A DNA stretch of 64,000 nt from Plotosus lineatus (lineage: Eukaryota; Chordata; Actinopteri; Siluriformes; Plotosidae): assembly GCA_024760905.1 (NCBI GenBank), contig CM045751.1, positions 12,266,001 to 12,330,000 on the forward strand, given 5' to 3'. The translations under genes and the position numbers were made by a program. The notes beneath the pieces are model-generated. The model saw only the letters and a program-made list of their open reading frames with translations, ran no database searches and was not told the DNA's origin. Shown here one piece after another: positions 11,559 through 22,393 of the stretch; position 1 is the stretch's first letter; each line of letters begins with the position of its first letter.

Positions 11559-11600
<42 letters not shown>
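11516..11600. repeat. compound (GA)n(GT)n microsatellite
   Basis: GAGAGA run (11517-11552) followed after a few bases by GTGTGT (11558-11598). Confidence 0.95.
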
Positions 11601-11654
11601 GTAAAAATGTTTAATAATGGTTTATTTAATAAATATTTATTTATTTTTTTTTTA

Positions 11655-11892
11655 ACAATTCTTTATTGTCAAAGTACTTTTACATACATTGAAATTTGGT
11701 TTGTGCTCTGGGCACCTGTCGCCACCGTGCAGCGCCAGTTATTGCGTTGTTCTATCCTTTTGATGCTGAGCGCCAAGCAGGAAGCAACAACTACCAAATT
11801 TTAACGTCTTATGGTATGACGCGGCCAGATTCGAACTCCGACCTTCCGGAGGATAAAGCGGACGCTCTACCAACTGAGCTAAATCCCTGGTT
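11655..11892 (-). repeat. tRNA-derived SINE with well-preserved tRNA-like head (SINE-4)
   Basis: On the minus strand from about 11890 it reads GGGATTTAGCTCAGTTGGTA then GAGCGTCCGC and GGAGTTCGAATCTGG, i.e. convincing A and B boxes. Downstream are a GCTTCCTGCTTGGCGCTCAG block and an AATAAAG-like end. The head is tRNA-like but no CCA-type mature tRNA fold was confirmed, so it is called a SINE, not a tRNA gene. It is nested in the pogo-like element. Unlike the other SINEs here, it is present once. Confidence 0.7.
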
Positions 11893-12782
11893 AATATATT
11901 ATAAAATATGTTAATAAAATGGTTTAATATGTTAATAAAATGTTTAAATGGTTTAATAAATCATTTTCTTATTCATGTTTCATACATATTTCATACAAAA
12001 TTGGTGTCGCGTTATCATTTTTAGCCTTGGAACAAATCACGCGTTTTACATGTAAAATGCACCTCTGCTTACGAAAACTCCAAGTTCCGAAAAAGGCTCT
12101 GGAATGGATTCATTTCATAACTAGAGGGCCGACTGTATTAAAAAAAAAAAATCCAAGTATATCGAAAAGACTCGGTATTTACGAGCTATGAAGTGTGACA
12201 ATGTAAACCAGCCTGTTCCAGGTGAATGAAACTTCTTCATGAGGATATTGAATGTCAGCACGACAAAGCGTGTGTGAAGGCAGGATGCAATGTAGGTGCT
12301 TTCCAAGAGTATTCTTCCTCACCAGTCCAGAGGGTAAACTGATCCGCCCTCATAGGTGAACCAACAACTTTCTCGACTTTTCCTCTTCCAGTTTAGCACT
12401 AATTATCTTCTTCTTTTACAGTTATACATTTTATGATTAATTAAGGTTCATTATACTAAAAAAACTAAAGATAAAAGTATTCATCAAATACCTTTCCTTT
12501 TATGAAAAAAAAACACATTGAGAATTACATAATACTTAACTACTATTCAAATGACTGCACAGGACAAAGTGGAAAAGTACAAAATTAACTTTTTTTAAAC
12601 TCAGAAAAATGTAGAATCCAATAAACAATCAATGGGGTGAAGATTTAACAGTCATTGGAGTTACTGTATTGCAATTAATATTGCTCTGTAGATGTTTCAG
12701 AACCTTCAGTGTAACTATTAAAATATATATTAAAAAAAATCATATATTCACTAATTAAATACTTCATCCTAAAATGGAGTTT

Positions 12783-13015
12783 TGGCAGAGGTTTTATAAT
12801 TGTCAGTGTTTGTGCGTTTATTTATCCGATTATCTGTTAGCAAAATTCTGAGCACACCTGGGCACAGATTTTAACCCAACTTGGTGGGAACTAGTCCCAG
12901 AAATTACTTGATTTTGGAATGTCCAGGTCAAAGCTCAAGGTCAAAGCAAGGTCACAATATTTTGAAAATAGACCACCAGGTATGAACTTTCAAATAAAAA
13001 AGTTCAAGTTACCTT
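12783..13015 (+). repeat. degraded interspersed repeat (TTGGCAGAGGT type)
   Basis: Contains TTGGCAGAGGTTTTATAATT and CTGTTAGCAAAATTCTGAGC; similar wording occurs inverted at 28740-28940. Resembles a widespread fish nonautonomous DNA element, class uncertain. Confidence 0.35.
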
Positions 13016-13164
13016 TGACGATGGATTAAAAATACTCATATAGGGCCTGTTCATGGCATTATCGGTAGATTGGAGGAAGCACATTACATTTTTTTATTTA
13101 TGTGTTTTTAACAAGTTTAGTTATTTAACTTTTGATGTTAATTTGGCTACTGTGTAGAAAAATA

Positions 13165-13633
13165 CAGTGATCCCTCACTTTTTGCGGTGAATGGGGGCCA
13201 AGACCCTCCGCAACCACCGAATTTCCGCGAAGTAGGATCGACCAACCTGACTGGCATAGACATACATGTATATGTGCATATAATATCAATAAATACATAT
13301 CAAACGCTATAAATGCTTATAATAACAATTAAACATTCAAAAATAATGCATAAAATATAAATAAAATATAAATACACACGCATACAAACGCGCGCGCACT
13401 GAGATGCGCGCCTCACATAAAAATGTAAGTAGTTTTGTTGGGGGGTTTTGGGTTGTTTTTTGTTTTTGTTTGTTTGGGGTTTCTTTTTACATAATTGGTT
13501 TTGTTTTGCGGCATATTCCTTAACTATTCCCCCGATCTTTCCTTAATTTCCTTTTTTTAAAAATTTTTCTATGAATATTTTTGAAAAACCAGCAATATAC
13601 TGAATCCGCAAAAACTGAAGCGAGGGATCACTG
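13165..13633. mobile_element. pogo/Tigger-like MITE (family CAGTGATCCCTCGC)
   Basis: Ends CAGTGATCCCTCACTTTTTG and the inverse GCGAGGGATCACTG with flanking TA (13163-13164, 13634-13635). 469 bp, no ORF. Internal blocks are shared with the elements at 18321, 29844, 32958 and 45974. Confidence 0.9.
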
Positions 13634-13735
13634 TATTCCATTTCGGTGTGACTACAGTATCTGCTTCATGTCGGGCTACACCACTAACAGTATAACAGCA
13701 GGCTTACAAGTAATTTATTTATTTTCTACGCGACC

Positions 13736-13761
13736 CACACACACACACACACACACACACC
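13736..13761. repeat. (CA)n microsatellite
   Basis: Pure ACACAC run of about 26 bp. Confidence 0.9.
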
Positions 13762-14338
13762 GAAACCAAAGAACAGTTGTAAGCTGCTCTAGAGTTCAAT
13801 CTAAGAAGAAATGAATCGCTATAGCATTTTGAAACAAAATTTACACCAGACACAAATGAGTAATACATGGCAATCTTAATTTTCTTAAGATTAAAAAAAC
13901 TCCTGAGGAAGGACTCGTAAACTGTAAAGACAAGATCTGGTGTATATTTATAGTCCAGCTGCAATCGTGTAGGACATGCTGAGCGTAGCCTTGAGTCTGT
14001 GGATACTGTGTTTCCGCTGCTATTTGTCTGAGAGAGGAGATATCTAATCAGTAACGTTGAGGACAACAGGGAGAGTTCGTGAGAACGGTGTACGCTACAG
14101 TTACACACTGCTGTGATGCATTCTCGTCTGTTATTACTCAACGTACAGTATGACTCATATAAGGGTTACATCTTCCTCACGCCCTATTTTACTAAGAGGG
14201 ATGATAGCACTTAACAAGTGATGATGCAAATGAGGTCATTCAGGGTTGCAAGCTTTACTTAATCTGGCAGGAAGGATGGCAGTGGGAACTCTTTGCACCT
14301 TATCCATCATACCAAAACATATTCAATATTGATTTATA

Positions 14339-14349
14339 TTATTAGTATT

Positions 14350-14399
<50 letters not shown>

Positions 14400-14400
14400 T
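14339..14400. repeat. (ATC)n microsatellite
   Basis: About 17 ATC/TCA units after TTATTAGTATT. Confidence 0.95.
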
Positions 14401-14840
14401 CGGATTCACTCTCACACATTGGGAACATCCAGTCAGCCTACCGTGCATGCTTTTGGACTGTGGGAGGAAACCAGATTTATCCAACAATCCATTTTTTGTG
14501 GAGCCAATCCCTTCTGACTTCAAGTGAGAAATGAGCTTACACTCTAAACAGGTCACACCAGTTTACTCTGGGACTAAATCACATAAATAACCATTCACAC
14601 ATGCATTCACAATATGTGGGGAATTTAGGGTGTCCAGTTGATCTGGTATGCTTTTCTTTGGACTGTAGGGGGACACCAGAGTATCCAGAGGAAACATGTA
14701 CAGCCACAGGCCATGCAAACATGTAAATCATACAAAAAAAAACAAAACAAAAACAAAAAAAAAACCTTTGGGCAGGATTCAAACCATGAACCTCCTCACT
14801 GTGAGGTGATATTGATAACTACTGGGCCACCATACTCAGA
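14400..14840 (-). repeat. SINE-3 remnants (two partial copies)
   Basis: 14400-14490 and 14582-14840 both carry the CTTTGGACTGTRGG-GGAAACCAG body found in SINE-3; the head end is near 14830 (complement of the GTGGCCCAGTAG type). An A-rich stretch separates body and head. Confidence 0.6.
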
Positions 14841-15173
14841 CTCCTGTTGGCTCGGCATAGTGGTGTCATTTTACACTTTTTCATGAGTGAATAAGTTGAG
14901 TAATTACTTTGGAATTTGTTTTATTATTTGTAGTTTTACTTAAATAGAAATGCTTACAGCGACTATGAAACAAGAGATGCTGATTTCATGGATTTCATAT
15001 TTACTCAGCATTAACTGTAACCACAAATAACCATGAGTTGTTTATGAGTATATTCATTCAATCATTCTGTGGCGCCTTGCAACTACCAGACAATCAACAA
15101 AATATTCATTTTGAGAAAAAAAAAGATGAGTTTTTGTTTTTCTAAAATTATATTTGAATTAAAAAAGAATAAA

Positions 15174-15515
15174 TGGGCAGCGGTGGCCCGGTGGTAAGGT
15201 GCTGGATTGCCAATCCTGAGGTTGCGAGTTCAAGCCCCACTGTCAACAGTTGGCACTGCTGCCCCCCCAGTACGGCTAACTGGGTTATCAAAGGCTGGCC
15301 ATGTCTCTCACTGTCTGTGGTGTGAGGCCGTAAAAGAGCCAATGCTGACTTTCGACAAAAGTAGCTGCATAGCCATCAGAGTGTTTCTGCCGTGCTATGG
15401 CCTGTCGAGTTGTCCAGGGTGTACTCTGCCCTTACCCAGAGTTGGCTGAGATGGGAATCAGGTGTAACCCTAATTAAGATTAAGCAGCTCAGAAACTGAA
15501 TGCATGAATGTATAT
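15174..15515 (+). repeat. SINE-1, variant A
   Basis: GGGCAGCGGTGGCCCGGTGG head, GCGAGTTCAAGCCCC B box, full body, tail GTAACCCTAATTAAG ending in (GAATGCAT)-like repeats. Confidence 0.9.
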
Positions 15516-15884
15516 TTGTCCCCATCTGGGATTTTCATAGCAAATCAATAGCGCCCACAGAAACACGGAAATATTTCCGTGTATGAAGCAGATAACCACA
15601 ATTATCATTTTCAAACTAGTCGTTCAGACGTAATTTTTTTAAAATTCGAATTCCATGCAGATATTAATTTAATACACCACAGTGAGCATTTAGCCGTCAT
15701 TTTCCTCAACATCAGATGATGTTTAGTAAAGTTCCCATTGGGAACCTTCTGAGACACTTGCCTCATCACTACCCAGCACATTGTCAGACTGACCAATGCC
15801 CTGTCTCGGACTTGGGCTTGAGGATTAAAGGGTTGCTATGATGCCCAAGGTCTACAATAGTTCACTGGACAAGTGTTTTTTTTC

Positions 15885-16155
15885 TGATTCTTGCACAGTA
15901 CCACAGAATTAATCCTCTTTTGGGTCACAGGAAATCTGGAGCCAGTCTCAGTTGACTCTGGGAGACGGTGGAATACGTCCTGAACAGTTTTGCAGTCAAC
16001 TGCAGGAACAGAATGCACATACGGTATACCCATTCACGCTCACATTGCCAAGTAGGGGCAATTTGGAATAGCCATTAGCTAACACACATTTCTTTGGACT
16101 CGGGGAAGAAACCAGAGCATCTGTAAGAATCCCACGCAGGCACAAGGAAAACGTG
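15885..16155 (-). repeat. SINE-3 fragment
   Basis: Tail-to-body order: GGAGCCAGTCTCAGTTGACT, CATTCACGCTCACATTGCC, CTTTGGACTCGGGGAAGAAA. The head is missing. Confidence 0.65.
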
Positions 16156-16439
16156 TTGATCAGCCAGAACCTTGGGATTTTCCCCCAGTTTCTATCCTTA
16201 ATATCAGGCATATCCAATTCCCACACAGCGGATGTTGCCTTCCCTATCACAGGAGGGGTATATGCATGCACAGGCCCCCTTCGGGACATGTGGTCCTTTC
16301 ACCCGCGTCTGAAAAAACTGCTATGCATGCATACCTGGGGACACCCTATGACAGTTGCAAGGAAAGTGCTTATATTTTCATGACTGGCCGGAGATCACTG
16401 TGAATAACAGGGATGTGAGAGCTCAGCTTATTAGCGCCG

Positions 16440-16716
16440 ATAGACTCTTGGTCCCCCCCTCCAGTGCAGAAAACCGGATTATATAAGGCCAGCCATGTTT
16501 CTCATTGTTTTTTGGTAAAAGGCATGTAAAAGAACCATTGCTATCATTCAAAAAGAACAGGCCATTAGTTTACTGTCAGCATGTTCCTGCCCTGCAATGG
16601 CCTGGTGAGCTGTGCAAAGTGTACTTTGGCCTCACCCAGAGTCAGCTAAGATGGGCGACAGCCTCCCCGTGACCCTAATTAGGATTAAAAAGTTTCAGAA
16701 AATGAATGAATGAATG
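16440..16716 (+). repeat. SINE-1, variant A, 5'-truncated
   Basis: Begins in the body (CCCCTCCAGTGCAGAAAACC), ends GACCCTAATTAGGATTAAAA then (GAAT)n. Confidence 0.8.
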
Positions 16717-16756
16717 ACTCCTGGATGGCAGCAGCATCCACCTGGAGGCATTGGTA

Positions 16757-16767
16757 GCGTCGTCGTC

Positions 16768-16798
<31 letters not shown>

Positions 16799-16854
16799 TA
16801 GTAGTGGTAGTAGTAGTGGTAGTTTTAGTGGTAGTAGTAGTGGTAGTGGTAGTG

Positions 16855-16925
<71 letters not shown>
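16757..16925. repeat. (GTA)n microsatellite, interrupted
   Basis: About 55 trinucleotide units of GTA with GTG and TTT interruptions; it sits at the 5' border of a SINE-3 copy. Confidence 0.97.
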
Positions 16926-16926
<1 letters not shown>

Positions 16927-17235
16927 TGCCCACCTCCCAGAAAAGAAGGCCCTGGATTCAAGTCCTGGGATTGGTTGTTTTATGCAGGGTTTGCATGTTC
17001 TCCAAATGTTTGCATGGGTTTCTTCTGGGTATTTCAATTTCTCCCACAGTCCAAAGACATGCACATTAGGCTAACTGGCTGTTGCATATTGACACTAGAT
17101 GTGGGTGTGAAAGACTGTGTATGTGTTGGGCCTGCAATGGTCTGTTGGTTAGCCTGTTCAGGGTGTACTCAAAATTTTCCCAGTATTGTCTGATAGGCTT
17201 AGGCTTTCTGGCAATCCTGTTAGGATAAACACTTG
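16926..17235 (+). repeat. SINE-3
   Basis: B-box-like GGATTCAAGTCCTGGG, then TTTGCATGTTCTCC, GTCCAAAGACATGCACATTA and GGGTGTACTCAAAATTTTCC. The 5' head is replaced by the GTA array. Confidence 0.75.
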
Positions 17236-17740
17236 TTGGCAAGATTATTACTTGAAAGCCCAGCTGTGGGCGGTGGTTTGGGATTCAAAGTAGACCTGCG
17301 GTTATGCTTGTACTAATCCCTTTATTTCCTTGAAGTAACTCTTTTTCTTTAATATTCCAGGTTATTGTTTATTGCTGTTCTGAATAGGGACTCCATCTGT
17401 GTCCAAAGGCAGAATATTATTCTGTGTGTAATTAGATGATGCATGTAGTTAATCATCTGGGGTGAAAGTAAAGGCACCAATTTCCCCCCAGAGAACTGCT
17501 GATGGCTGCCTTTTCTTTCATGACACCACTTATTCGGAAGCCCAGAGCTTAACTCGGTGTGTCAGTGTGTGCTAACACGTCACAAATGAACAACTAGAGC
17601 AGATCTGTAGCCCGACTTACGAACTGTTTTGTCCTGCACTTGCCCCGGAGCGCAATTTAAAATCTGTCTGTGATTTTGGTATTAGTGCAAGCATGTCCTG
17701 TTTCAGTGAGATGATGTCATCAGGTGGTGTAGTTAAAGAG
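17236..17740. other. intron flanking the shared exon
   Basis: No repeat recognised within about 500 bp downstream of the shared sptbn1 exon (gene direction). 17907-18310 on the other side is also free of recognised repeats. Confidence 0.5.
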
Positions 17741-17748
17741 ATACTCAC

Positions 17749-17900
17749 CAGCTTCTCTCCAGAGAGCACCTCCAGGAGCTTGATGAGCATGCGTCCATCC
17801 CGGAGGTCCATGTACAGGTCTGTAATGCGGCAGGACACCCGGGCCAGGTGTGAGTTTACCCATTTTGTGAAGGTTTTCTTCTGCACCGCCTCACGCTCAT
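17749..17900 (-). CDS. sptbn1: beta-spectrin (sptbn1-like), shared exon encoding start of CH1 actin-binding domain
   Basis: 152 nt between a pyrimidine-rich acceptor ending CTGTAG (17906-17901) and a GTGAGT donor at 17748. With the G carried from either first exon it encodes 51 residues, from DEREAVQ through [20 protein letters not shown] and [20 protein letters not shown]. This is the first half of the first calponin-homology domain, about residues 49-99 of the long product, and includes the first actin-binding helix ([12 protein letters not shown]). The exon ends in phase 0. Sequence is nearly identical to human SPTBN1 as recalled, with conservative changes such as Met for Thr before DLRDGR and Lys for Arg in GEKL. 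No frameshift or stop is present, so the locus looks functional. Confidence 0.96.
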
Positions 17901-18320
17901 CTACAGGATGGGTAAAAATGAGAATGTTAGAAAGACTCCGTATTCTGATGTTTGTTATCTTGGAAATCGTTATCTTCCAAAGGCTGAAGTGAAGTAACTG
18001 TCCATTTAATTTTTTATTTTTTTATTTTAAGCATTGCATTTCTTTTAGGTTTAAAGATTAACTTTACTTCAAGTTCTGAGGCAAGCTCCATCAACTGCAA
18101 TTTTTTTCAATGCTGCATTTTTATGCAAAGCTTGTGATGTGGAACTTCAAGTTTTTGTATCATATACGTGTAACAATGGGATATTACTATCAGTGTTGAA
18201 ATTCTTGGACTTCAGAGTCCCGTCAATATTGCACACAAGAAACAATTCTTGCGCAGAAAGCGAGAAGTATTGCACATAAACAAACATTTGGATAAAATAG
18301 GAAGTAAAAAAATAAAAATA

Positions 18321-19265
18321 CAGGGATCCCTCGCAACTTCGTGCTTCAATTCATGTGGCTTCAGTGCATCATTCATGCAATATATATTTTTTTAAATATT
18401 CATAGAATTAAAACATAAGGAAATTAAGGAAGAATAGGGGGAAATTTAAGTAAAATGCTGTAAAACAAGGCCAATTATGCAAAAAAAAAAAAAAAACCCT
18501 AAACAAACACAAAGCAAAAAAACAACCCAAAACCTCCCATCAAAGCTAGTTACATTTTTGTGAGGTGTGCATCTGAGTGTGCACATCTGTATGTGTGTGT
18601 GTATTTATATTTTATTTAAATGTCTGTCTGTCTTCCTTTCGGCCTTTTCCCTTTTACTCGGGAGTCGCCACAGCGAATCATCTGAGTCGCACGTTTGATT
18701 TGGCAGAGGTTTTTACGTCGGATGCCCTTCCTGTCACAACCCTTATTTAGCAAGGGACAGAAACACGCTGACGACTTTGCAGCTACTCTTTACGACAGTC
18801 AGCAATGGTTCTTTTACATGCCTCTCACCATAGACAGTGACAGACATGGCCCGCCTTTGATAATCCAGTTAGCTGCACTGGGGGGGGCAGTGACAAGCTT
18901 GCGGAGAGTGGGACTCGAACCTCCAACCTTTGGATCAGCGATCCAGTGCCCTATACCACTAGACCACCACTGCCCCAATTATATTTTATTTACATCTTAT
19001 GCATTATAATATGCTTATGCATTACACCAGGCCAAATCAGCCCAAGTCTCGCCATGAAGGCGCCTAAACGACATCCCTGGATGTTAAGGGATAAGTGAAG
19101 TGAAGATAAGCATTTATAGCATTGAATATGTATTTACTGACATTATATACACATATACAGTACATGTATGTATACATCAGTCGGGGGGTTGGGGGGAAGG
19201 GGTGATCCTACTTAGTCACGGGAGGATTTCCGTCCCAATTAACCGCAGAAAGTGAGGGATCCCTG
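18321..19265. mobile_element. pogo/Tigger-like MITE (family CAGTGATCCCTCGC) carrying a nested SINE
   Basis: Starts CAGGGATCCCTCGCAACTTC and ends with the inverse, GTGAGGGATCCCTG, TA on each side (18319-18320, 19266-19267). About 570 bp of MITE sequence plus the inserted SINE-1 at 18619-18978. Confidence 0.9.
18619..18978 (-). repeat. SINE-1, variant B, full length with target-site duplication
   Basis: Left end (CTGT)n then the complement of the RTE-type tail (CCTTTCGGCCTTTTCCC), body, and head complement ending ACCACTGCCCC. TTATATTTTATTTA repeats exactly at 18605-18618 and 18979-18992, a 14-bp target duplication. Proves insertion into the MITE. Confidence 0.93.
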
Positions 19266-19351
19266 TATATATCAATTAAAGAAATAAAAATATATAAGCT
19301 AAAGAAGTGGAAAATATATGTCGAGCTAGAGAAATACTTAATATAGAATAC

Positions 19352-20110
19352 TTAAAGGAAATTCCGAAGTGGCTGTAGTGAAGAGGTGGTGGTGTTTGCA
19401 TCGACAGTATGTACAGTGAGTGAGCAGGTTGACCGGTATATAAGTAGTTCACTAGCCTGTGGAGTGCGAGTAGAACCTGTCCCTGAAACTTCTGGTGCTA
19501 GTCTATATGTAGCGTCTGTGACTGGGGTGGCTGGGATCGGCAAAGATCTGCTCGGCCTTCCTCCTACAGGACTGTGTGTAGCGGTCCTGGATGGCTGGCA
19601 ACTCAGTCCTGGTGATGAATTGTGGTGACCTAACCACGCTGTGTTGAGTTTTGTGGTCCAGAGCAGGGGTCCCCAACCCCAAGTCTGCGGACTGGTACCG
19701 GTCCGTGGCTCATTTGATACCGGTCCCCAAACAAAATCTTTCATGGTGCAAATTATAATTTTTTTAAATGAGATCTTCCGGCTCTTATTTTGAAAAACAG
19801 CTGTTTTTGACATTGCCACAGAAGCACTGAAAGCCCTTCGTCTGTTTCCAACCACATATCTTTGTGAGGCGGGGTTTTCTGCAGTGACAGCCACCAAAAC
19901 AAGACTACGAAGTAGACTCTCACCGGTCCGAGGAAACAGTTTCATACATAAAACTGGTCCCTGGTGCAAAAAAAGGTTGGAGACCACTGGTCCAGAGCAT
20001 TACAACTGCCGTACCAGGTTGTGATGCAGCCAGACAGAATACAGTACTCTCGGTGGGGCATGTAGGGAGGTACCTAACAACCGACTCTACATCAGTGAGA
20101 TGATTACATG
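19352..20110. repeat. degraded interspersed repeat, possibly a Rex-type LINE remnant
   Basis: Flanks of the hAT insertion contain TGCCGTACCAGGTTGTGATG followed by CAGCCAGACAGAATAC, a phrase that recurs in fish LINE remnants. The classification is from memory and weak. The 211-codon minus-strand ORF here crosses the hAT insertion and is not credible as a gene. Confidence 0.35.
19664..19989 (+). mobile_element. hAT nonautonomous element with perfect 8-bp duplication
   Basis: CAGGGGTCCCCAACCCC at the left and GGTTGGAGACCACTG at the right, with GTCCAGAG on both sides (19656-19663, 19990-19997). 326 bp. The plus frame at about 19825-19922 retains LFPTTYLCEAGFSAVTATKT and RLRSRLS, the conserved C-terminal dimerisation motif of hAT transposases, so it is an internally deleted relative of an autonomous element. 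Confidence 0.93.
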
Positions 20111-20348
20111 ACATCAGTAAAGATGATTTAGCCAGTGAATATTGTTTTATACTACATACAACTGATAAAATCCAGTTTTTTTCTAATCGTTTTTATGTAA
20201 AAGGACCTGTCTGCAGCTTACAACAACACATTAATGTGTACAGTACTCTCAGTATTTTGAAAGATTTTGCCCTGTTTATGTTTTGGTCCAGTTTTTTTCT
20301 CTGATTGTAGTCACCTTATGTATTGTAGTTTGTGTATTCATATAAATA

Positions 20349-21129
20349 CAGTGGTACCTCACGTTACAAAAGTCTCACCAAATGAAAAATTCAGGTTCCG
20401 AAAAGCATTTTCCTAAAATTTTTGTCTCTGTATACGAGACAAGTTCACATTACGAAAGCGCCATCTTAAAAATTCAAACGCGTCATTCAAACATTAAAAC
20501 AATGCACGAGCTGCTCTCCCATCAATGACGTTCAAAGATCCCGCTCTGCTGGCCCCCCATTGGCTAACAACTGAGCTGTCGTTCATGTTGCCTTCACTTG
20601 AGCACCATCTTGGACAGGTCCACTTGACGCCATCTTGGACAGGGATCCCATTGGCTAGGAGGGATGACGCAGCTACCTCCCATTGCCTCTTATGGAGCTG
20701 AATCCACCATTATGCTTTTCGTGTAAAGGACAGAGTTACTGTTGTTTTATGCTTTATTTCTTGACTCAGGCTTTTAACCTTCCATAAACATTTGTAAGAT
20801 TATAACTCTGCTAAGAAGACATGGTCAACACACGCGCACACAAACACACACACACACGTGCATGTGATTTCCGGTGTGAGTGAGGAGAACGGGCTCGAGT
20901 GATATCACAAAGGAATACGGCCAAACCTGTCTACCATCGGTACAATATTGAAGCAGAAGGAGGTCTTAAAGGGATGCTTTTATAATCTTTAAAAGGGTTT
21001 AGGGGGTAGTATTGGGAGCCTTGGAACGAATCACACGTTTTACATGTAAAATGCGGTTCATTTTACGAAAAATGCAGGCTACGAAAAAGGCTCTGGAACG
21101 GACTAATTTTGTAAAGTGAGGTACCACTG
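20349..21129. mobile_element. pogo/Tigger-like nonautonomous element (CAGTGGTACCTC)
   Basis: Ends CAGTGGTACCTCACGTTAC and the inverse AGTGAGGTACCACTG with TA flanks (20347-20348, 21130-21131). The interior shares CATTTTCCTAAAATTTT, ATTGGCTA and ACATGTAAAATGCGG blocks with the elements at 3266 and 10842 although the termini differ. No ORF. Confidence 0.9.
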
Positions 21130-21624
21130 TATGCACATTTCCATGTATTGTCGTGAAGCATCTTCATCATTTTAGGTTTTTTGTGTCCAAGTTTTATATC
21201 CTGGAATTATCTGGCACTCTGTATTTCTTTTTGTTGGAATGTTTTTGCATAATTTGTCTGTTTATTCTGTTTACTCTACTATTGGCTTCTACTTAAATGA
21301 TACCGAGACCTGATTTATTATGTAATATCGCCTGCAGTTTTCAGATTGGAGCCATAATCACGGTACATATCCAAGCAAATAAAACAGCATTAATAACACA
21401 ATTTAATGTACTAATTCCTCTCTGTTTTGAATCAGACCATAATGCATTCCTGTTAGTTGTGTTGGTTTACCAAATGCTATAAATATTATTGATGGACTGG
21501 GTGTGGCTTGAAAAAAAAAAGCATGTTTGTTGCAGAATTTGACCACAAACCCATTTGCAAATATTGATACATCAAACATCCTGCCAACGAGAGAGACCGC
21601 AGTTTAAAAGGATTTGGTCACTGT

Positions 21625-21995
21625 TTGGGTGGCTCGATGGCATGATGGGAAGAAAGTCCACCTCAAAGCAAGAATTTCCTGGGTTCGGGTCCCTGGCCTG
21701 GTGCTGGCTTTTTATTGTGGTGTTTGTATGCTCTCCCTGTGCTTGCGTGGGTTTCTTCCGGACACTCCAGTTTCCTTCCACAGTCCAAAGAAATGGATTT
21801 TGGGCTAACTGGCTGTTTCAAATTGATCCTAGATGTGAGTGTGAATGGTTGTGTGCATTAGCCTTTTATTGCCTGGAGAGTGTTGTAAGTGTCAGGTGTA
21901 TCTATGCCTTCGCCAAGTGTTGGCTAAAATAGGCTCCAGCCTCACTGTGCCCCTAATAGGAGCAGGTGGTTTGACAAATAAGTAAGAGTGAGTAG
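21625..21995 (+). repeat. SINE-3
   Basis: GGTGGCTCGATGGCATGATG head, CCTGGGTTCGGGTCCCTGG B box, CTTGCGTGGGTTTCTTCCGG body, CAGTCCAAAGAAATGG, degraded tail ending TGACAAATAAG. Confidence 0.75.
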
Positions 21996-22298
21996 TTTCT
22001 CTTGGCTCACAAGACCAAGGTTTGTGAATTTAAAGGTCAAAATTCATACAAAGATAGTGTGAAGCAAAAGCAGGTTACGAGAAACAAATACCTCCTTCAC
22101 ATCCTGCTCTTTCAGGAAATGTAATTTTACACAAAGCTAATTTTATTTGTTTGGCCTGATTGATTTCATGTATCCTCGAAGCAAGGAGTCAAAAATGATA
22201 AATGTCCTGTATTTAAGTTCTTTTTCCTGTTGTGCTAGGAGTAGATCTTGTGTTCCTGAGTGGCGCATCAACAAATTGTGTAGGCTATTTAGTCATGG

Positions 22299-22393
22299 CA
22301 TGGAATGACAGGGAATGACAGGGAAGTGAGCGTATGCTATTTAGTTCCCAATTAGCATACGCTCACTTCCCTGTCATTCCCTGTCATTCCATG
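22299..22393. repeat. perfect 41-bp inverted repeat (hairpin)
   Basis: Arms 22299-22339 and 22353-22393 are exact reverse complements with a 13-base spacer. Each arm holds two GGAATGACA-type units, so a direct repeat is embedded in the palindrome. No ORF or known element. Confidence 0.95.

Larger units (their letters stand above)
10842..12135. mobile_element. pogo/Tigger-like nonautonomous element (family CAGTCGGCCC), with insertions
   Basis: Termini CAGTCGGCCCTCTACTTACG and its inverse (AGAGGGCCGACTG), with TA at 10840-10841 and 12136-12137. The interior is homologous to the element at 3266, including the ATTGGCTGTCTCCC and ACATGTAAAATGC blocks. It has gained a GA/GT array and a tRNA-derived SINE. 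A roughly 50-bp unit is tandemly duplicated at about 11318-11408. No transposase ORF. Confidence 0.85.

Noticed and set aside
11820..11892. Possible functional tRNA gene on the minus strand
   Set aside because: A and B boxes are good, but it continues into a SINE body with a retroposon-type end and I could not confirm a full cloverleaf or acceptor stem.
14293..14556. Poly-Ile and poly-Asp ORFs
   Set aside because: Translation of the (ATC)n array.
16685..17193. Long poly-Val, poly-Thr, poly-Leu and poly-Tyr ORFs
   Set aside because: Produced by the GTA trinucleotide array.
19352..19987. 211-codon minus-strand ORF
   Set aside because: It spans the border of a hAT insertion with a clear target duplication, so the frame is an accident of joining two repeats.
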